A DNA stretch of 64,000 nt, taken from NCBI RefSeq assembly GCF_003201655.1, contig NZ_QJJU01000024.1, forward strand, positions 31,175-95,174. The letters run 5' to 3'. Shown here one piece after another: positions 41,163-50,692 of this stretch (position 1 is the first letter of the stretch; every line of letters starts with the position of its first letter). The position numbers and the translations under genes are program-made. The notes under the pieces are model-generated. The model was not told the DNA's origin. It was given only the letters and a program-made list of their open reading frames with translations, and did not search any database. The stretch comes from Mycolicibacterium moriokaense. Lineage in GTDB: Bacteria > Actinomycetota > Actinomycetes > Mycobacteriales > Mycobacteriaceae.

Positions 41163-43147
41163 GAGACGCCACGGGCGATACAGCGGAAGTCAGCGAACTG
41201 CTTGCGAAGGCGGTTGCCGCGTTGGGCGGCGCGGAAAGGCCCGGCCAGATCGAGATGGCCGAGGCCGTCGCGCACGCGTTCGAAACGGGCGAGCACCTCG
41301 CGGTGCAGGCCGGCACCGGGACCGGCAAATCGCTGGCGTACCTGGTGCCTGCGATCGCGCGGGCCGTCGACACCGACCAGCCCGTGGTGGTGTCGACGGC
41401 GACAATCGCGCTGCAGCGCCAGCTGGTCGACCGCGATTTGCCGCGGCTGGCCGATTCACTCGCAGGCGCCCTGCCTCGTCAACCGGAGTTCGCACTCTTG
41501 AAGGGACGCGGTAATTATCTGTGCCTCAACAAGATTCACAACGGGGCCGCGAATGAACCCGAGGACCGGCCGCAGGAGGAGCTGTTCGAGCCGCTGGCCG
41601 CCAGCGCGCTGGGCCGCGATGTGCAGCGACTGATCGCATGGTCGTCGGACACCGATACCGGCGACCGCGACGACTTGACGCCAGGTGTACCGGACCGGTC
41701 GTGGTCTCAGGTGTCGGTATCGGCAAGGGAGTGCATCGGCGCGGCCCGTTGCCCGTTCGGGACCGACTGCTTCGCGGAGAAGGCACGCGACAAGGCGGGG
41801 CACGCCGATGTGATCGTCACCAATCACGCCCTGCTGGCCATCGATGCCATCGCCGAGGCCTCGGTGCTGCCCGAGCACGAGCTGCTGGTCGTCGACGAGG
41901 CGCACGAGCTTGTCGACCGGGTAACCGGCGTTGCCACCGCAGAACTGTCGGCGACATCGCTCGGAATTGCGCACCGCCGTGTCGGCCGGCTGATCGACGA
42001 GGAGCTCACGCAGCGCCTCGAGGCCGCGACGGCGATCCTCTCGTCGGCGATCCACGACGCAACACCGGGCCGCATCGACGTGCTCGACGACGAGATGGCC
42101 ACCTACCTGACTGCGCTGCGCGACGCCGCGAGTAGGGCCCGTTCGGCGATCGACACCGCCCCGAGCGACCCGAAGGCGGCGGCGGCACGCTCCGAAGCGG
42201 CGACGGCGCTGACCGACATCAGCGATACCGCGACCCGAATACTGACGTCGTTCGTTCCTGCCATTGCCGACCGCACCGACGTCGTCTGGCTCGACCATGA
42301 GGACAGCCGCGGCAGTGTGCGCGCGGTGTTGCGGGTGGCACCGCTCTCGGTGGCAGGATTGTTGCGAGGCAGGCTATTTGAGCGCGCGACTGCGGTGCTC
42401 ACCTCGGCCACATTGACTATCGGCGGCAGCTTCGACGCGATGGCGTCGGCGTGGGGACTCGCCGGAATCGATGACGTCAAGTGGCGCGGCATCGACGTCG
42501 GCTCCCCGTTCGATCACGCGAAGTCGGGGATCCTCTACGTCGCGGCCCATCTGCCGCCGCCGGGGCGTGACGGCACCGGTTCGGCCGAGCAACTCGATGA
42601 GATCGCCGCGCTCATCACCGCCGCGGGCGGGCGAACGCTGGGGCTGTTCTCGTCGATGCGCGCCGCCAAGGCCGCGGCCGAGATCATGCGGGAGCGGCTC
42701 GACACCCCTGTGCTGTGCCAGGGCGAGGACACCACGTCCGCTCTGGTGCAGCGGTTCGCCGACGACGCCGAGACATCGCTGTTCGGCACGCTGTCGCTGT
42801 GGCAGGGCGTCGATGTGCCAGGGCCGTCGCTGTCGTTGGTGCTCATCGACCGCATCCCATTCCCCCGGCCCGACGACCCGCTGCTGACCGCGCGGCAGCG
42901 CGCGGTGGCGGCCCGCGGCGGCAACGGGTTCATGGCCGTCGCCGCCAGCCACGCGGCACTGCTGTTGGCGCAGGGCGCCGGGCGCCTGCTGCGACGGGTC
43001 GACGACCGCGGCGTCGTCGCCGTCCTCGACTCCCGGATGGCGACGGCCCGCTACGGCGGATACCTGCGCGCGTCGTTGCCACCGTTCTGGGCGACGACCG
43101 ATGCGACCCGGGTACGCGAAGCTCTCGAACGTCTACGAGCGGTCTGA
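41081..43147 (+). CDS. dinG: DinG-type 5'-3' Fe-S DNA helicase
   Basis: 688 residues. Walker A GTGTGKS at 78-84; DEAH box at 272-275; later HELICc segments FSSMRAAKAAAEIM and QGEDTTSALVQRF. Four cysteines at 148, 218, 224 and 230 (ECIGAARCPFGTDC) form the Fe-S cluster site of the XPD/DinG family. It unwinds structured DNA and R-loops in repair. The only standard start codon before the homology is GTG 41081, which places 82 bp inside pncB; if the gene really begins near TAEVSELLAKAV, it must use a rare start. Otherwise identical in organisation to Rv1329c. Confidence 0.92.
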   Translation: MGRPEIIQGRAGHTDPHHSPHQPPRRLGDATGDTAEVSELLAKAVAALGGAERPGQIEMAEAVAHAFETGEHLAVQAGTGTGKSLAYLVPAIARAVDTDQPVVVSTATIALQRQLVDRDLPRLADSLAGALPRQPEFALLKGRGNYLCLNKIHNGAANEPEDRPQEELFEPLAASALGRDVQRLIAWSSDTDTGDRDDLTPGVPDRSWSQVSVSARECIGAARCPFGTDCFAEKARDKAGHADVIVTNHALLAIDAIAEASVLPEHELLVVDEAHELVDRVTGVATAELSATSLGIAHRRVGRLIDEELTQRLEAATAILSSAIHDATPGRIDVLDDEMATYLTALRDAASRARSAIDTAPSDPKAAAARSEAATALTDISDTATRILTSFVPAIADRTDVVWLDHEDSRGSVRAVLRVAPLSVAGLLRGRLFERATAVLTSATLTIGGSFDAMASAWGLAGIDDVKWRGIDVGSPFDHAKSGILYVAAHLPPPGRDGTGSAEQLDEIAALITAAGGRTLGLFSSMRAAKAAAEIMRERLDTPVLCQGEDTTSALVQRFADDAETSLFGTLSLWQGVDVPGPSLSLVLIDRIPFPRPDDPLLTARQRAVAARGGNGFMAVAASHAALLLAQGAGRLLRRVDDRGVVAVLDSRMATARYGGYLRASLPPFWATTDATRVREALERLRAV

Positions 43148-43167
43148 CCCCCAACTATCCTGCGTGC

Positions 43168-44613
43168 ATGAGCCGATGCCGCGTCGTCGTTGCCCTGATC
43201 GCGACTTGCGCGGCACTGCTCGCCGCTGGGTGTACCACAACCCTTCAGGGCAAAGCGGTTTCGGTGTTCGACGACCCGTTCCACGTCGCAGGGATGCCTG
43301 CCACCGACGGCCCCACCGGCCTGCGGCCCGACGCGCACGGAGCTGCGCGCGTGGTGCAGGGGACAGACGACGGGAAGATCGACGAACTGGCAGGCAACGC
43401 GGTCAGCGACATCGAGGAGTACTGGGACGGGGCTTACCGCCAGACGTTCGACGGTCAGTTCACCCCGGTGAAGGCGCTGATCTCATGGGACGCCAACGGC
43501 TTCGACGACACCGCGTTCTGCGGCGAAGACACCTATGGGCTCGTCAACGCCGCGTTCTGTTACGACGACGAGACCATCGGCTGGGACCGCGGCGAGCTGT
43601 TGCCCGCGCTGCGAAAGTCGTACGGGGACATGGGCGTCACGATGGTGCTCGCCCACGAATACGGCCACGCCGTGCAGCACCAGGCCGGCCTGAAGGGTGA
43701 CAACACCCCGACGCTTGTGGCCGAACAGCAGGCCGACTGTTTCGCCGGTTCGTACATGCGGTGGGTCGCCGAGGACAACTCACCGCGCTTCAGCCTGTCC
43801 ACCGGTGAAGGCCTGAACAACGTGCTCGCCGCGGTGATAGCGTTCCGCGATCCGCTGATGAGCGAGGGTGATCCCGAAGCTGGCTTCGACGAACACGGCT
43901 CCGCGTTCGAACGGCTCTCGGCGTTCCAGTTCGGCTTCACCGACGGGCCTTCGGCGTGTGCGGCGATCGACATGCGGGAGATCGGCCAGCGCAGGGGCGA
44001 CCTGCCCGTGCTGCTGCCCGAGGACCAGACCGGGGAACTATCGATCACCGAAGAGTCGGTGCGGTCGATCATCGACGCGATGGGCATCCTGTTCTCGCCT
44101 GCCAACCCGCCGCAGCTGAGCTTCAAGGCGTCCGAGGCCGAGGGTTGCCCGGACGCCAGGCCCAGCCCGCCGGCCTCGTACTGCCCTGCCACCAACACGA
44201 TCGTCGTCGACCTCGACGAGATGAAGGCGATGGGCACCCAGTCCGACAGTGCGGACGGCGGGCTGGCCAGCGGCGACAACACCGCCTATTCGGTGCTGGT
44301 TTCGCGGTACATGCAGGCCATCCAGCACGCGCGCGGCGGTCTGGTGCTCGACAACGCCGAGGCCGCGCTGCGGACCGCCTGCCTCACAGGAGTGGCCACC
44401 GTCAAGATGTCGAAAACCGTCACCACACCCGACGGCAACACCATCGCGCTGACGGCAGGCGACGTCGACGAGGCGGTCTCGGGCATCTTGACCAACGGCC
44501 TGGCCGCCAGCGATGTCAACGGAGAATCGGTGCCGTCCGGCTTCTCGAGGATCGACGCGTTCCGCGTCGGTGTGCTCGGCGACGAGGACCGCTGCTTCAA
44601 GCGCTTCGCCTGA
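43168..44613 (+). CDS. Neutral zinc metallopeptidase lipoprotein
   Basis: 481 residues. Signal peptide with lipobox ALLAAGC (Cys22 lipidated). Zinc motif HEYGH (163-167) lies in VTMVLAHEYGHAVQHQAG, followed by a third ligand region EQQADCFAGSYMRW (conserved E-x3-D-x-F-A-G-x-x). The C-terminal half (SITEESVRSIIDAMGILF, YSVLVSRYMQAIQHARGG) is family-specific. It belongs to the YpfJ-like putative neutral zinc metallopeptidases, probably attached to the outer face of the membrane. It is not part of the remembered M. tuberculosis order at this place, though the flanking dinG and glgP are. It lies 20 bp behind dinG. Confidence 0.82.
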   Translation: MSRCRVVVALIATCAALLAAGCTTTLQGKAVSVFDDPFHVAGMPATDGPTGLRPDAHGAARVVQGTDDGKIDELAGNAVSDIEEYWDGAYRQTFDGQFTPVKALISWDANGFDDTAFCGEDTYGLVNAAFCYDDETIGWDRGELLPALRKSYGDMGVTMVLAHEYGHAVQHQAGLKGDNTPTLVAEQQADCFAGSYMRWVAEDNSPRFSLSTGEGLNNVLAAVIAFRDPLMSEGDPEAGFDEHGSAFERLSAFQFGFTDGPSACAAIDMREIGQRRGDLPVLLPEDQTGELSITEESVRSIIDAMGILFSPANPPQLSFKASEAEGCPDARPSPPASYCPATNTIVVDLDEMKAMGTQSDSADGGLASGDNTAYSVLVSRYMQAIQHARGGLVLDNAEAALRTACLTGVATVKMSKTVTTPDGNTIALTAGDVDEAVSGILTNGLAASDVNGESVPSGFSRIDAFRVGVLGDEDRCFKRFA

Positions 44614-44964
44614 GCTACCTTTCGCCGAAACTCACGTATGGGCGAGGAAGTACGAGTGGATTCCACCGAGACGTCGATCTCGGCGCGGAGAAGCTAGACC
44701 TTCTTTGTCACGCCGTACCACGCCGCGACCGCGTCGGACATTTCCGTCGACCGCGTCAGGAATGCATACGAGCGGATGAATGACTCGCCAACGCATCCGT
44801 GGCTAAGCACAGCCAGGGGACGAACCAGCACAACGAAGCCCTCCTCGGCCGGAACATATTCCGCCTAGGATCATTACCCGACCACCACGGCCGTTTCCAC
44901 GAGGCGTCCCGGTGGGGCGCGGGTCTTTATCCGAGTGTGACCAGACCGGACCAATGTCGCCGTG
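44614..44964. other. 351-bp convergent intergenic region with a repeated 65-bp element
   Basis: It lies between the ends of the metallopeptidase (plus) and the Vgb-like gene (minus). Starting 8 bp after the first stop is a 65-bp element (44621-44685) that also occurs after glgB. I see no gene in the remainder. Confidence 0.5.
44621..44685. repeat. 65-bp intergenic element, copy 1
   Basis: Opens TTCGCCGAAA and closes GTCGATCTCGGCG. Its ends form the inverted pair CGCCGA / TCGGCG. It aligns without gaps to 52903-52967 (43 of 65 identical; ends nearly invariant). Both copies lie just after the stop of a plus-strand gene that faces a minus-strand gene, which suggests a role in transcription ending or transcript stability. 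Confidence 0.6.
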
Positions 44965-45816
44965 TCAGCTGGGCATTCGCAGCACGAACCCCGACTCCAG
45001 CGCGACCCACAACGTGCCCTCGGCGTCGATTGCCAAACCGTGCGGCTCGCTGCCTGGCGGAAGGTCGATCGTGACGACGTCCGACCCGTCACCACTGACG
45101 CGCGCGATCTGGTCCGCGCCCCACAGGCTCACCCACACGCCGTCGTCGTGGTCGGCAACCACGGCGTGCGGTTTGCCAGGCAGTTCCATTTCCTGGATCG
45201 CCTCGTCCATCGGGATGCGGCCGAGCTTGTCTGCGAGGATCTCTGTGAACCAGACCGCGTCGTCGTGCGTTGTGGCAATACCCACCGGTCCCGCTGCGGC
45301 AGTGGGTAATTCGCGCACCTTCAGCTCACCGGACGGCGACAGCCTGCCGATTGCGTTGTCCTGATTGAGCGTGAACCACAACGCGTTGTCGGGGCCGTTG
45401 ACGATCATCGACGGCCTACCGCCGACGGAACTCAAGTCCGACACCTCACCGTCGACCGAGATCCGGCCGACTTCGCCCGACGTCATCGCGGTGAACCACA
45501 GCGCGCCGTCCGGCCCGGCAGTGATGCCGTACGGCCCGCTGCCCTCCTTCAATTCGAACGCCGTCAACTCGCCTGAGGTGGTGATCCGGCCGATGCGGTC
45601 GTCGCCGCTGCGGGTGAACCACATTGCGCCTCCGGGACCGGCGGTGATGATCGACGGCTGCGATTGCGGGCCCACCGGATACACGGTGACGTCACCACCG
45701 GTTGCCACCCTTGCGATCGAGCCGCTGTGTACCAGCGTGACCCACATCGCCCCGTCCGGACCTGCCGCCAGCGCGTACGGCCCGCCATCCAGGGAGACCT
45801 TGAGGGCGGCACTCAC
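44965..45816 (-). CDS. Vgb-like (streptogramin B lyase family) beta-propeller
   Basis: 283 residues, a seven-bladed propeller made of repeats of the form GPDGAMWVT / GPGGAMWFT / GPDGALWFT, each with IGRI or IARV. The length and blade pattern match virginiamycin B lyase. The catalytic-region signatures KPHAV and EPHGLAID (Glu-Pro-His) resemble the lyase His and Glu-x-His sites as I recall them, so activity is possible but unproven; many such genes in actinobacteria are of unknown function. GTG start 45816 overlaps the glgP stop (GTGA), so it is translated with the glycogen phosphorylase. It is not in the remembered M. tuberculosis order. Confidence 0.75.
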   Translation of the reverse strand: MSAALKVSLDGGPYALAAGPDGAMWVTLVHSGSIARVATGGDVTVYPVGPQSQPSIITAGPGGAMWFTRSGDDRIGRITTSGELTAFELKEGSGPYGITAGPDGALWFTAMTSGEVGRISVDGEVSDLSSVGGRPSMIVNGPDNALWFTLNQDNAIGRLSPSGELKVRELPTAAAGPVGIATTHDDAVWFTEILADKLGRIPMDEAIQEMELPGKPHAVVADHDDGVWVSLWGADQIARVSGDGSDVVTIDLPPGSEPHGLAIDAEGTLWVALESGFVLRMPS

Positions 45817-48425
45817 GCCAGCGTGACGAGGCCGAGTTCGTTGTCGCCCGCCAGCAGCGGGTGATGCGGCAGGACCCGCACGGTGTACCCGACCGGACCC
45901 GCTACCGGCAACGGTGCAGTCGTCGAGAACACTTCGTTGCCACCGTCGGCGGTCCCGGTGTGCTTCATCGGCACCGTAACGGGATCGACCAGCGAGTCGC
46001 TGCCGTCGACACGGCCGAGCACGGCCTGGACCACCACCTCGTCGGGTCGCAGGGTGGCCAGGTGCACGGTCGCAGTCAGCGTGAGCTCGGAGCCCAATAG
46101 CGGCGTATCCGGAAGGCCGTAGCTGTCGACGTCGGTGATCTGGACCTTCGGCCAGGCCTCCTGGGCCCGCTGCCGATAGGCGGCCAGCTCGCGCGCCGCA
46201 CCGAACGGTTCCCCATCCGCGCCGGGTTCGACGGTCTTGCGCAGCGACTGCGCCGCGGGGGCGTAGTACTTCTCGGTGTAGTCGCGCACCATCCGCGACG
46301 CCAGCACCTTGGGGCCGAGTTCCATCAGCGTGTGACGCACCATCTCCACCCAGCGCGTCGGGACGCCATGCTCGTCGCGGTCGTAGAACTTCGGCGCCAC
46401 CGACTGCTCGAGCAGGTCGTACAGCGCGGCGGCCTCGATGTCGTCGCGCCTGCCTTCATCGAGTAGGCCGTCGGCGGTCGGGATCTCCCAACCGTTTTCG
46501 CCGTCGTACCACTCGTCCCACCAGCCGTCGCGGACCGACAGGTTCAGCCCGCCGTTGAGCGCGCTCTTCATGCCCGACGTGCCGCATGCCTCCAGCGGCC
46601 GCAGCGGGTTGTTCAGCCAGACGTCACAGCCGTAGTACAGCTGGCGGGCCATCGACATGTCGTAGTCGGGCAGGAACGCGATGCGATGCCGCACCTCGGG
46701 GCGGTCGGCGAACTTCACCACCTGCTGAATCAGCGCCTTGCCACCGTCGTCGGCGGGGTGCGACTTGCCTGCCACGATCAGCTGAATCGATCGCTTCTTG
46801 TCGAGCAGCAGCTTCTCCAGCCGATCCGGGTCGCGCAGCATCAGGGTCAGCCGCTTGTAGGTCGGCACCCGCCGGGCGAACCCGATGGTCAACACGTCTG
46901 GATCGAAAGCCGTTGCGATCCAACCCAATTCGGCATCCGACGCACCACGCTCCAGCCATGAGCGCCGCAGCCTGGCTCGCACGTCTTCGACAAGGGCCTT
47001 TCGCAACTGCGAGCGGATCCACCACATGTGTCCGGTATCGACCTGCTGCAGCCGCTGCCACGTGTCGGGCTCGCTCAGCGAGCCTAGGTCCTCGCTGCCA
47101 ATCAGCTCGCGGCCGAGTTCCATCCACTGCGGCGCCGCCCAGGTCGGCCCGTGCACGCCGTTGGTGATCGAGCCGATCGGCACCTCGTTCGGGTCGAACC
47201 CGGGCCACAGTTCGTTGAACATGTCGCGGCTGACCCGGCCGTGGAGCAGCGAAACGCCGTTGGCGCGCTGCGCCAGCCGCAGGCCCATGTGCGCCATATT
47301 GAACTTCGCAGGGTCGTCCTCCTCGCCGAAAGCGACGATCCGGTCAAGAGGTACGCCGGGCAGCAGCCGGGACATCGCGCCCGACGGACCGTCCGCCGAA
47401 CCGCCGAAGTACCGCTTGACCATCTCTACCGGGAAGCGGTCGATGCCCGCGGGCACCGGCGTGTGGGTAGTGAACACGGTCGACGACCGCACCACAGTCA
47501 GCGCGGTGTCGAAGTCCAGCCCGGCGTCAATCAATTCGCGGATGCGTTCGACGCCCAAGAAGCCGGCGTGGCCCTCGTTCATGTGGAAGACCTCGGGCGC
47601 AGCCAGGCCCTCCACTTCGGTGAACGCGCGGATCGCGCGCACGCCGCCGATGCCTGCCAGAATCTCCTGCTTGATCCGGTGCTCCTGGTCGCCGCCGTAG
47701 AGCCGGTCGGTGACACTGCGCAGATCGTGTTCGTTCTCCGGGATGTCGGAATCCAACAGCAGCAACGGGATTCGGCCCACCTGCGCGATCCAAACGTACG
47801 CCCGCAGCCTGCCAGAGTCTGGCAACGCCAACTCGACCAGCACCGGGTTGTTGTCTTTGTCGGTCAGCAGCCGCAGCGGCAGGCCCTGCGGATCCAGTGA
47901 CGGGTAGTTCTCGTGCTGCCAACCGTCGGCGGTCAGCGACTGCCGAAAATACCCCGAGCGGTAATACAGCCCCACCGCGATCAGCGGAAGGCCCAGGTCC
48001 GAGGCGGACTTAAGGTGGTCGCCCGCCAGAATGCCCAGGCCGCCGGAATAGTTCGGCAGCACCTCGGCAACACCGAACTCCATCGAGAAGTACGCGATCC
48101 CGTTCGGAAGCTGCGCGCCTTGTTCGACCTCCTGCTGGTACCACAGCGGCCGGGTCAGGTAGTTGTCCAGGTCAGCGGCCAGCTCGTCGAGACGACGCAG
48201 GAACGACTCATCCCGGGCGAGCTCGTCCAGCCGCTTCGGTGCGACCTGTCCGAGCAACGCGACCGGGTCGCATCCTACGAGCTTCCACAGCTCGGGATCG
48301 ACGGCCTCGAACAAGTCCTGGGTGGGCTTGTCCCACGACCAGCGCAGGTTGATCGAAAGACGTTCGAGCGCGGTCAGACGGTCTGGTAGATGTGCGCGGA
48401 CGGTGAACCGTCGGAGGGCCTTCAC
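45813..48425 (-). CDS. glgP: Alpha-glucan (glycogen/maltodextrin) phosphorylase
   Basis: 870 residues from GTG 48425 (VKALRRFTVRAHLP), the conserved family start. GTFA segments include IAYFSMEFGVAEVLPNYSGGLGILAGDHLKSASDLG (broken across a longer run), FHMNEGHAGFLG, RVPTYKRLTLML and, at the PLP site, GTSGMKSALNGGLNLS with the Lys that binds pyridoxal phosphate. The enzyme removes glucose-1-phosphate from alpha-1,4-glucan ends. It is divergent from glgE over 175 bp, forming with glgE and glgB a glucan synthesis and breakdown cluster (Rv1328-Rv1327c-Rv1326c). Confidence 0.95.
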   Translation of the reverse strand: MKALRRFTVRAHLPDRLTALERLSINLRWSWDKPTQDLFEAVDPELWKLVGCDPVALLGQVAPKRLDELARDESFLRRLDELAADLDNYLTRPLWYQQEVEQGAQLPNGIAYFSMEFGVAEVLPNYSGGLGILAGDHLKSASDLGLPLIAVGLYYRSGYFRQSLTADGWQHENYPSLDPQGLPLRLLTDKDNNPVLVELALPDSGRLRAYVWIAQVGRIPLLLLDSDIPENEHDLRSVTDRLYGGDQEHRIKQEILAGIGGVRAIRAFTEVEGLAAPEVFHMNEGHAGFLGVERIRELIDAGLDFDTALTVVRSSTVFTTHTPVPAGIDRFPVEMVKRYFGGSADGPSGAMSRLLPGVPLDRIVAFGEEDDPAKFNMAHMGLRLAQRANGVSLLHGRVSRDMFNELWPGFDPNEVPIGSITNGVHGPTWAAPQWMELGRELIGSEDLGSLSEPDTWQRLQQVDTGHMWWIRSQLRKALVEDVRARLRRSWLERGASDAELGWIATAFDPDVLTIGFARRVPTYKRLTLMLRDPDRLEKLLLDKKRSIQLIVAGKSHPADDGGKALIQQVVKFADRPEVRHRIAFLPDYDMSMARQLYYGCDVWLNNPLRPLEACGTSGMKSALNGGLNLSVRDGWWDEWYDGENGWEIPTADGLLDEGRRDDIEAAALYDLLEQSVAPKFYDRDEHGVPTRWVEMVRHTLMELGPKVLASRMVRDYTEKYYAPAAQSLRKTVEPGADGEPFGAARELAAYRQRAQEAWPKVQITDVDSYGLPDTPLLGSELTLTATVHLATLRPDEVVVQAVLGRVDGSDSLVDPVTVPMKHTGTADGGNEVFSTTAPLPVAGPVGYTVRVLPHHPLLAGDNELGLVTLA

Positions 48426-48600
48426 GCGACTCAACCTTACTGACAATTCGGCTCACTGCAGCGCGGTGTGGTGATCGCTTCACACCCGTTGGATTGGGCC
48501 GACCACTACGGTGGGTATAGGGCGCAACGAGGTTGTAATTCGAGACCAGACGACAAGCACAGCGGCCCGGACGGGCCGCGCCAGTGTTAAGGAGTGATGG

Positions 48601-50688
48601 GTGGGCGGCCGTATCGAGATCGATGACGTCGCGCCAGTCGTTTCAATGGGCCGGTTTCCGGCCAAGGCGGTCGTGGGTGAGATCGTCCCGGTCAGGGCCA
48701 CTGTGTGGCGCGAAGGCCATGACGCGGTGTCGGCCACGCTGGTGGTGCGCTATCACGGCACGGCGTATCCACGACTGGCCGACGACCCGCCGGGACTCGT
48801 CAAGAGCGCGCAACCCGTGCCGATCGGTGACGTGGTCACCCCCGCGCCGAGGAAGAAACCTCAGCTGCTGCCGATGTCGACGGGCCGCACTCCCGACGTG
48901 TTCCACGGCGCCGTCAGGCCGGACAGCGTCGGGTTGTGGACCTTCCGGGTGGACGGCTGGGGCGACCCGATCGCGACGTGGCGCAAGAACGTCACGGCCA
49001 AGCTCGACGCGGGCCAGAGCGAGAGCGAGCTTTCCAACGACCTCGTTATCGGCGCCCGGCTACTGGCGCGTGCTGCGACGGGCGTGCCCCGCCAGGACCG
49101 CCATCCATTGCTCGAGGCGGCCGCCCAGCTGCGCAAGCCCGGTGACCCTTTCACGCGCGCAGGCGCGGCGCTGTCGTCCGACGTGACCGAGCTACTCGAG
49201 CAGTATCCGCTGCGCGAATTGGTCACCCGCGGCGAGCAATACGGAGTCTGGGTGGACCGGCCACTGGCTCGGTTCAGCGCGTGGTACGAGGTCTTCCCAC
49301 GGTCCACCGGTGGCTGGGACACCAAGGGCAACCCGGTGCACGGCACCTTCGCGACCGCCACAAAGGCGTTGCCGCGCATCGCAAAAATGGGCTTCGACGT
49401 GGTCTACCTGCCACCCATCCATCCGATCGGCAAGGTGCACCGCAAGGGCCGCAACAACAGCGTGACCGCCGCACCCAAGGATGTCGGCTCGCCGTGGGCG
49501 ATCGGCAGCGACAAGGGTGGACACGACGCGATACACCCGAAGCTGGGCACCATCCAGGATTTCGACGATTTCGTCGCCGCCGCCCGTGACGACGGCATGG
49601 AAGTGGCGCTGGACTTCGCACTGCAGTGTGCGCCCGACCATCCATGGGCGCGTAAGCATCCGGAGTGGTTCACCGTGCTTCCCGATGGGACGATCGCCTA
49701 CGCTGAGAACCCGCCGAAGAAGTACCAGGACATCTACCCGATCAACTTCGACAACGATCCGGCCGGGCTCTACGAGGAAGTGTTGCGGGTCATCCGGTTC
49801 TGGATAGCGCACGGCGTCAAGGTGTTTCGTGTCGACAATCCGCACACCAAGCCGCCGAACTTCTGGGCCTGGCTGATCGGCGAGGTTAAGAACGAGGATC
49901 CCGACGTCCTGTTCCTTTCGGAAGCCTTCACCCGGCCCGCACGGCTGTACGGGCTCGCCAAACTCGGCTTCACACAGTCGTATACGTACTTCACGTGGCG
50001 CACGGCGAAGTGGGAGCTCATCGAATTCGGTAAGCAGATCGCCGAACACGCCGACTACGCCAGGCCGAATCTGTTCGTCAATACGCCCGACATCCTGCAC
50101 GAGAGCCTGCAACACGGCGGTCCGGGAATGTTCGCGATCCGCGCCGTGCTGGCCTCGACGATGAGCTCCGCATGGGGCGTCTATTCCGGATACGAGCTTT
50201 TCGAGCACCGAGCCGTCCGGGAAGGCAGCGAGGAGTACCTGAATTCGGAGAAGTACGAACTGCGGCCCCGCGACTTCGAGGCCGCGTTGGCCGACGGCGA
50301 ATCGCTTGAGCCATTTTTGACCCGGCTCAACGAGATTCGTCGAATACACCCCGCGCTTCACGAGCTGCGCACCATCAAGTTTCACCATCCCGACAACGAT
50401 GCGCTGCTGGCCTACAGCAAGTTCGACCCGGTGACCGGCGATCAGGTGTTGGTGGTGGTGACACTCAACCCATTCGGCCCAGAGGAGGCGTCGCTGTGGC
50501 TGGACATGGGCGCGTTGGGGATGGAGCCCTACGATCGGTTCTGGGTGCGCGACGAGATCACAGGCGATGAATACCAATGGGGGCAGTCCAATTACGTTCG
50601 CATCGACCCGGCAAGGGCCGTGGCTCATGTGCTGAACATGCCTCAGGTACCGGCAGACCAACGACTCAGCCTACTGCGTAGGGAGTGA
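48601..50688 (+). CDS. glgE: Alpha-1,4-glucan:maltose-1-phosphate maltosyltransferase
   Basis: 695 residues from GTG 48601 with an aaggagtg ribosome site. N-terminal beta domain (PVVSMGRFPAKAVVGEIVPVRATVWREG region), then the GH13_3 barrel. The nucleophile is Asp412 in FRVDNPHTK, the acid/base Glu441 in FLSEAFTRP. PPIHPIGKVHRKGRNN is the conserved substrate loop. GlgE extends glucan chains from maltose-1-phosphate; it is essential in M. tuberculosis because the phosphate sugar is toxic when it builds up. glgB follows after 4 bp in the same operon. Confidence 0.96.
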   Translation: MGGRIEIDDVAPVVSMGRFPAKAVVGEIVPVRATVWREGHDAVSATLVVRYHGTAYPRLADDPPGLVKSAQPVPIGDVVTPAPRKKPQLLPMSTGRTPDVFHGAVRPDSVGLWTFRVDGWGDPIATWRKNVTAKLDAGQSESELSNDLVIGARLLARAATGVPRQDRHPLLEAAAQLRKPGDPFTRAGAALSSDVTELLEQYPLRELVTRGEQYGVWVDRPLARFSAWYEVFPRSTGGWDTKGNPVHGTFATATKALPRIAKMGFDVVYLPPIHPIGKVHRKGRNNSVTAAPKDVGSPWAIGSDKGGHDAIHPKLGTIQDFDDFVAAARDDGMEVALDFALQCAPDHPWARKHPEWFTVLPDGTIAYAENPPKKYQDIYPINFDNDPAGLYEEVLRVIRFWIAHGVKVFRVDNPHTKPPNFWAWLIGEVKNEDPDVLFLSEAFTRPARLYGLAKLGFTQSYTYFTWRTAKWELIEFGKQIAEHADYARPNLFVNTPDILHESLQHGGPGMFAIRAVLASTMSSAWGVYSGYELFEHRAVREGSEEYLNSEKYELRPRDFEAALADGESLEPFLTRLNEIRRIHPALHELRTIKFHHPDNDALLAYSKFDPVTGDQVLVVVTLNPFGPEEASLWLDMGALGMEPYDRFWVRDEITGDEYQWGQSNYVRIDPARAVAHVLNMPQVPADQRLSLLRRE

Positions 50689-50692
50689 CCAA

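Noticed and set aside
42715..43167. Long upstream extension of the metallopeptidase frame into dinG
   Set aside because: The lipoprotein signal peptide begins at 43168; the upstream part is the dinG shadow frame.
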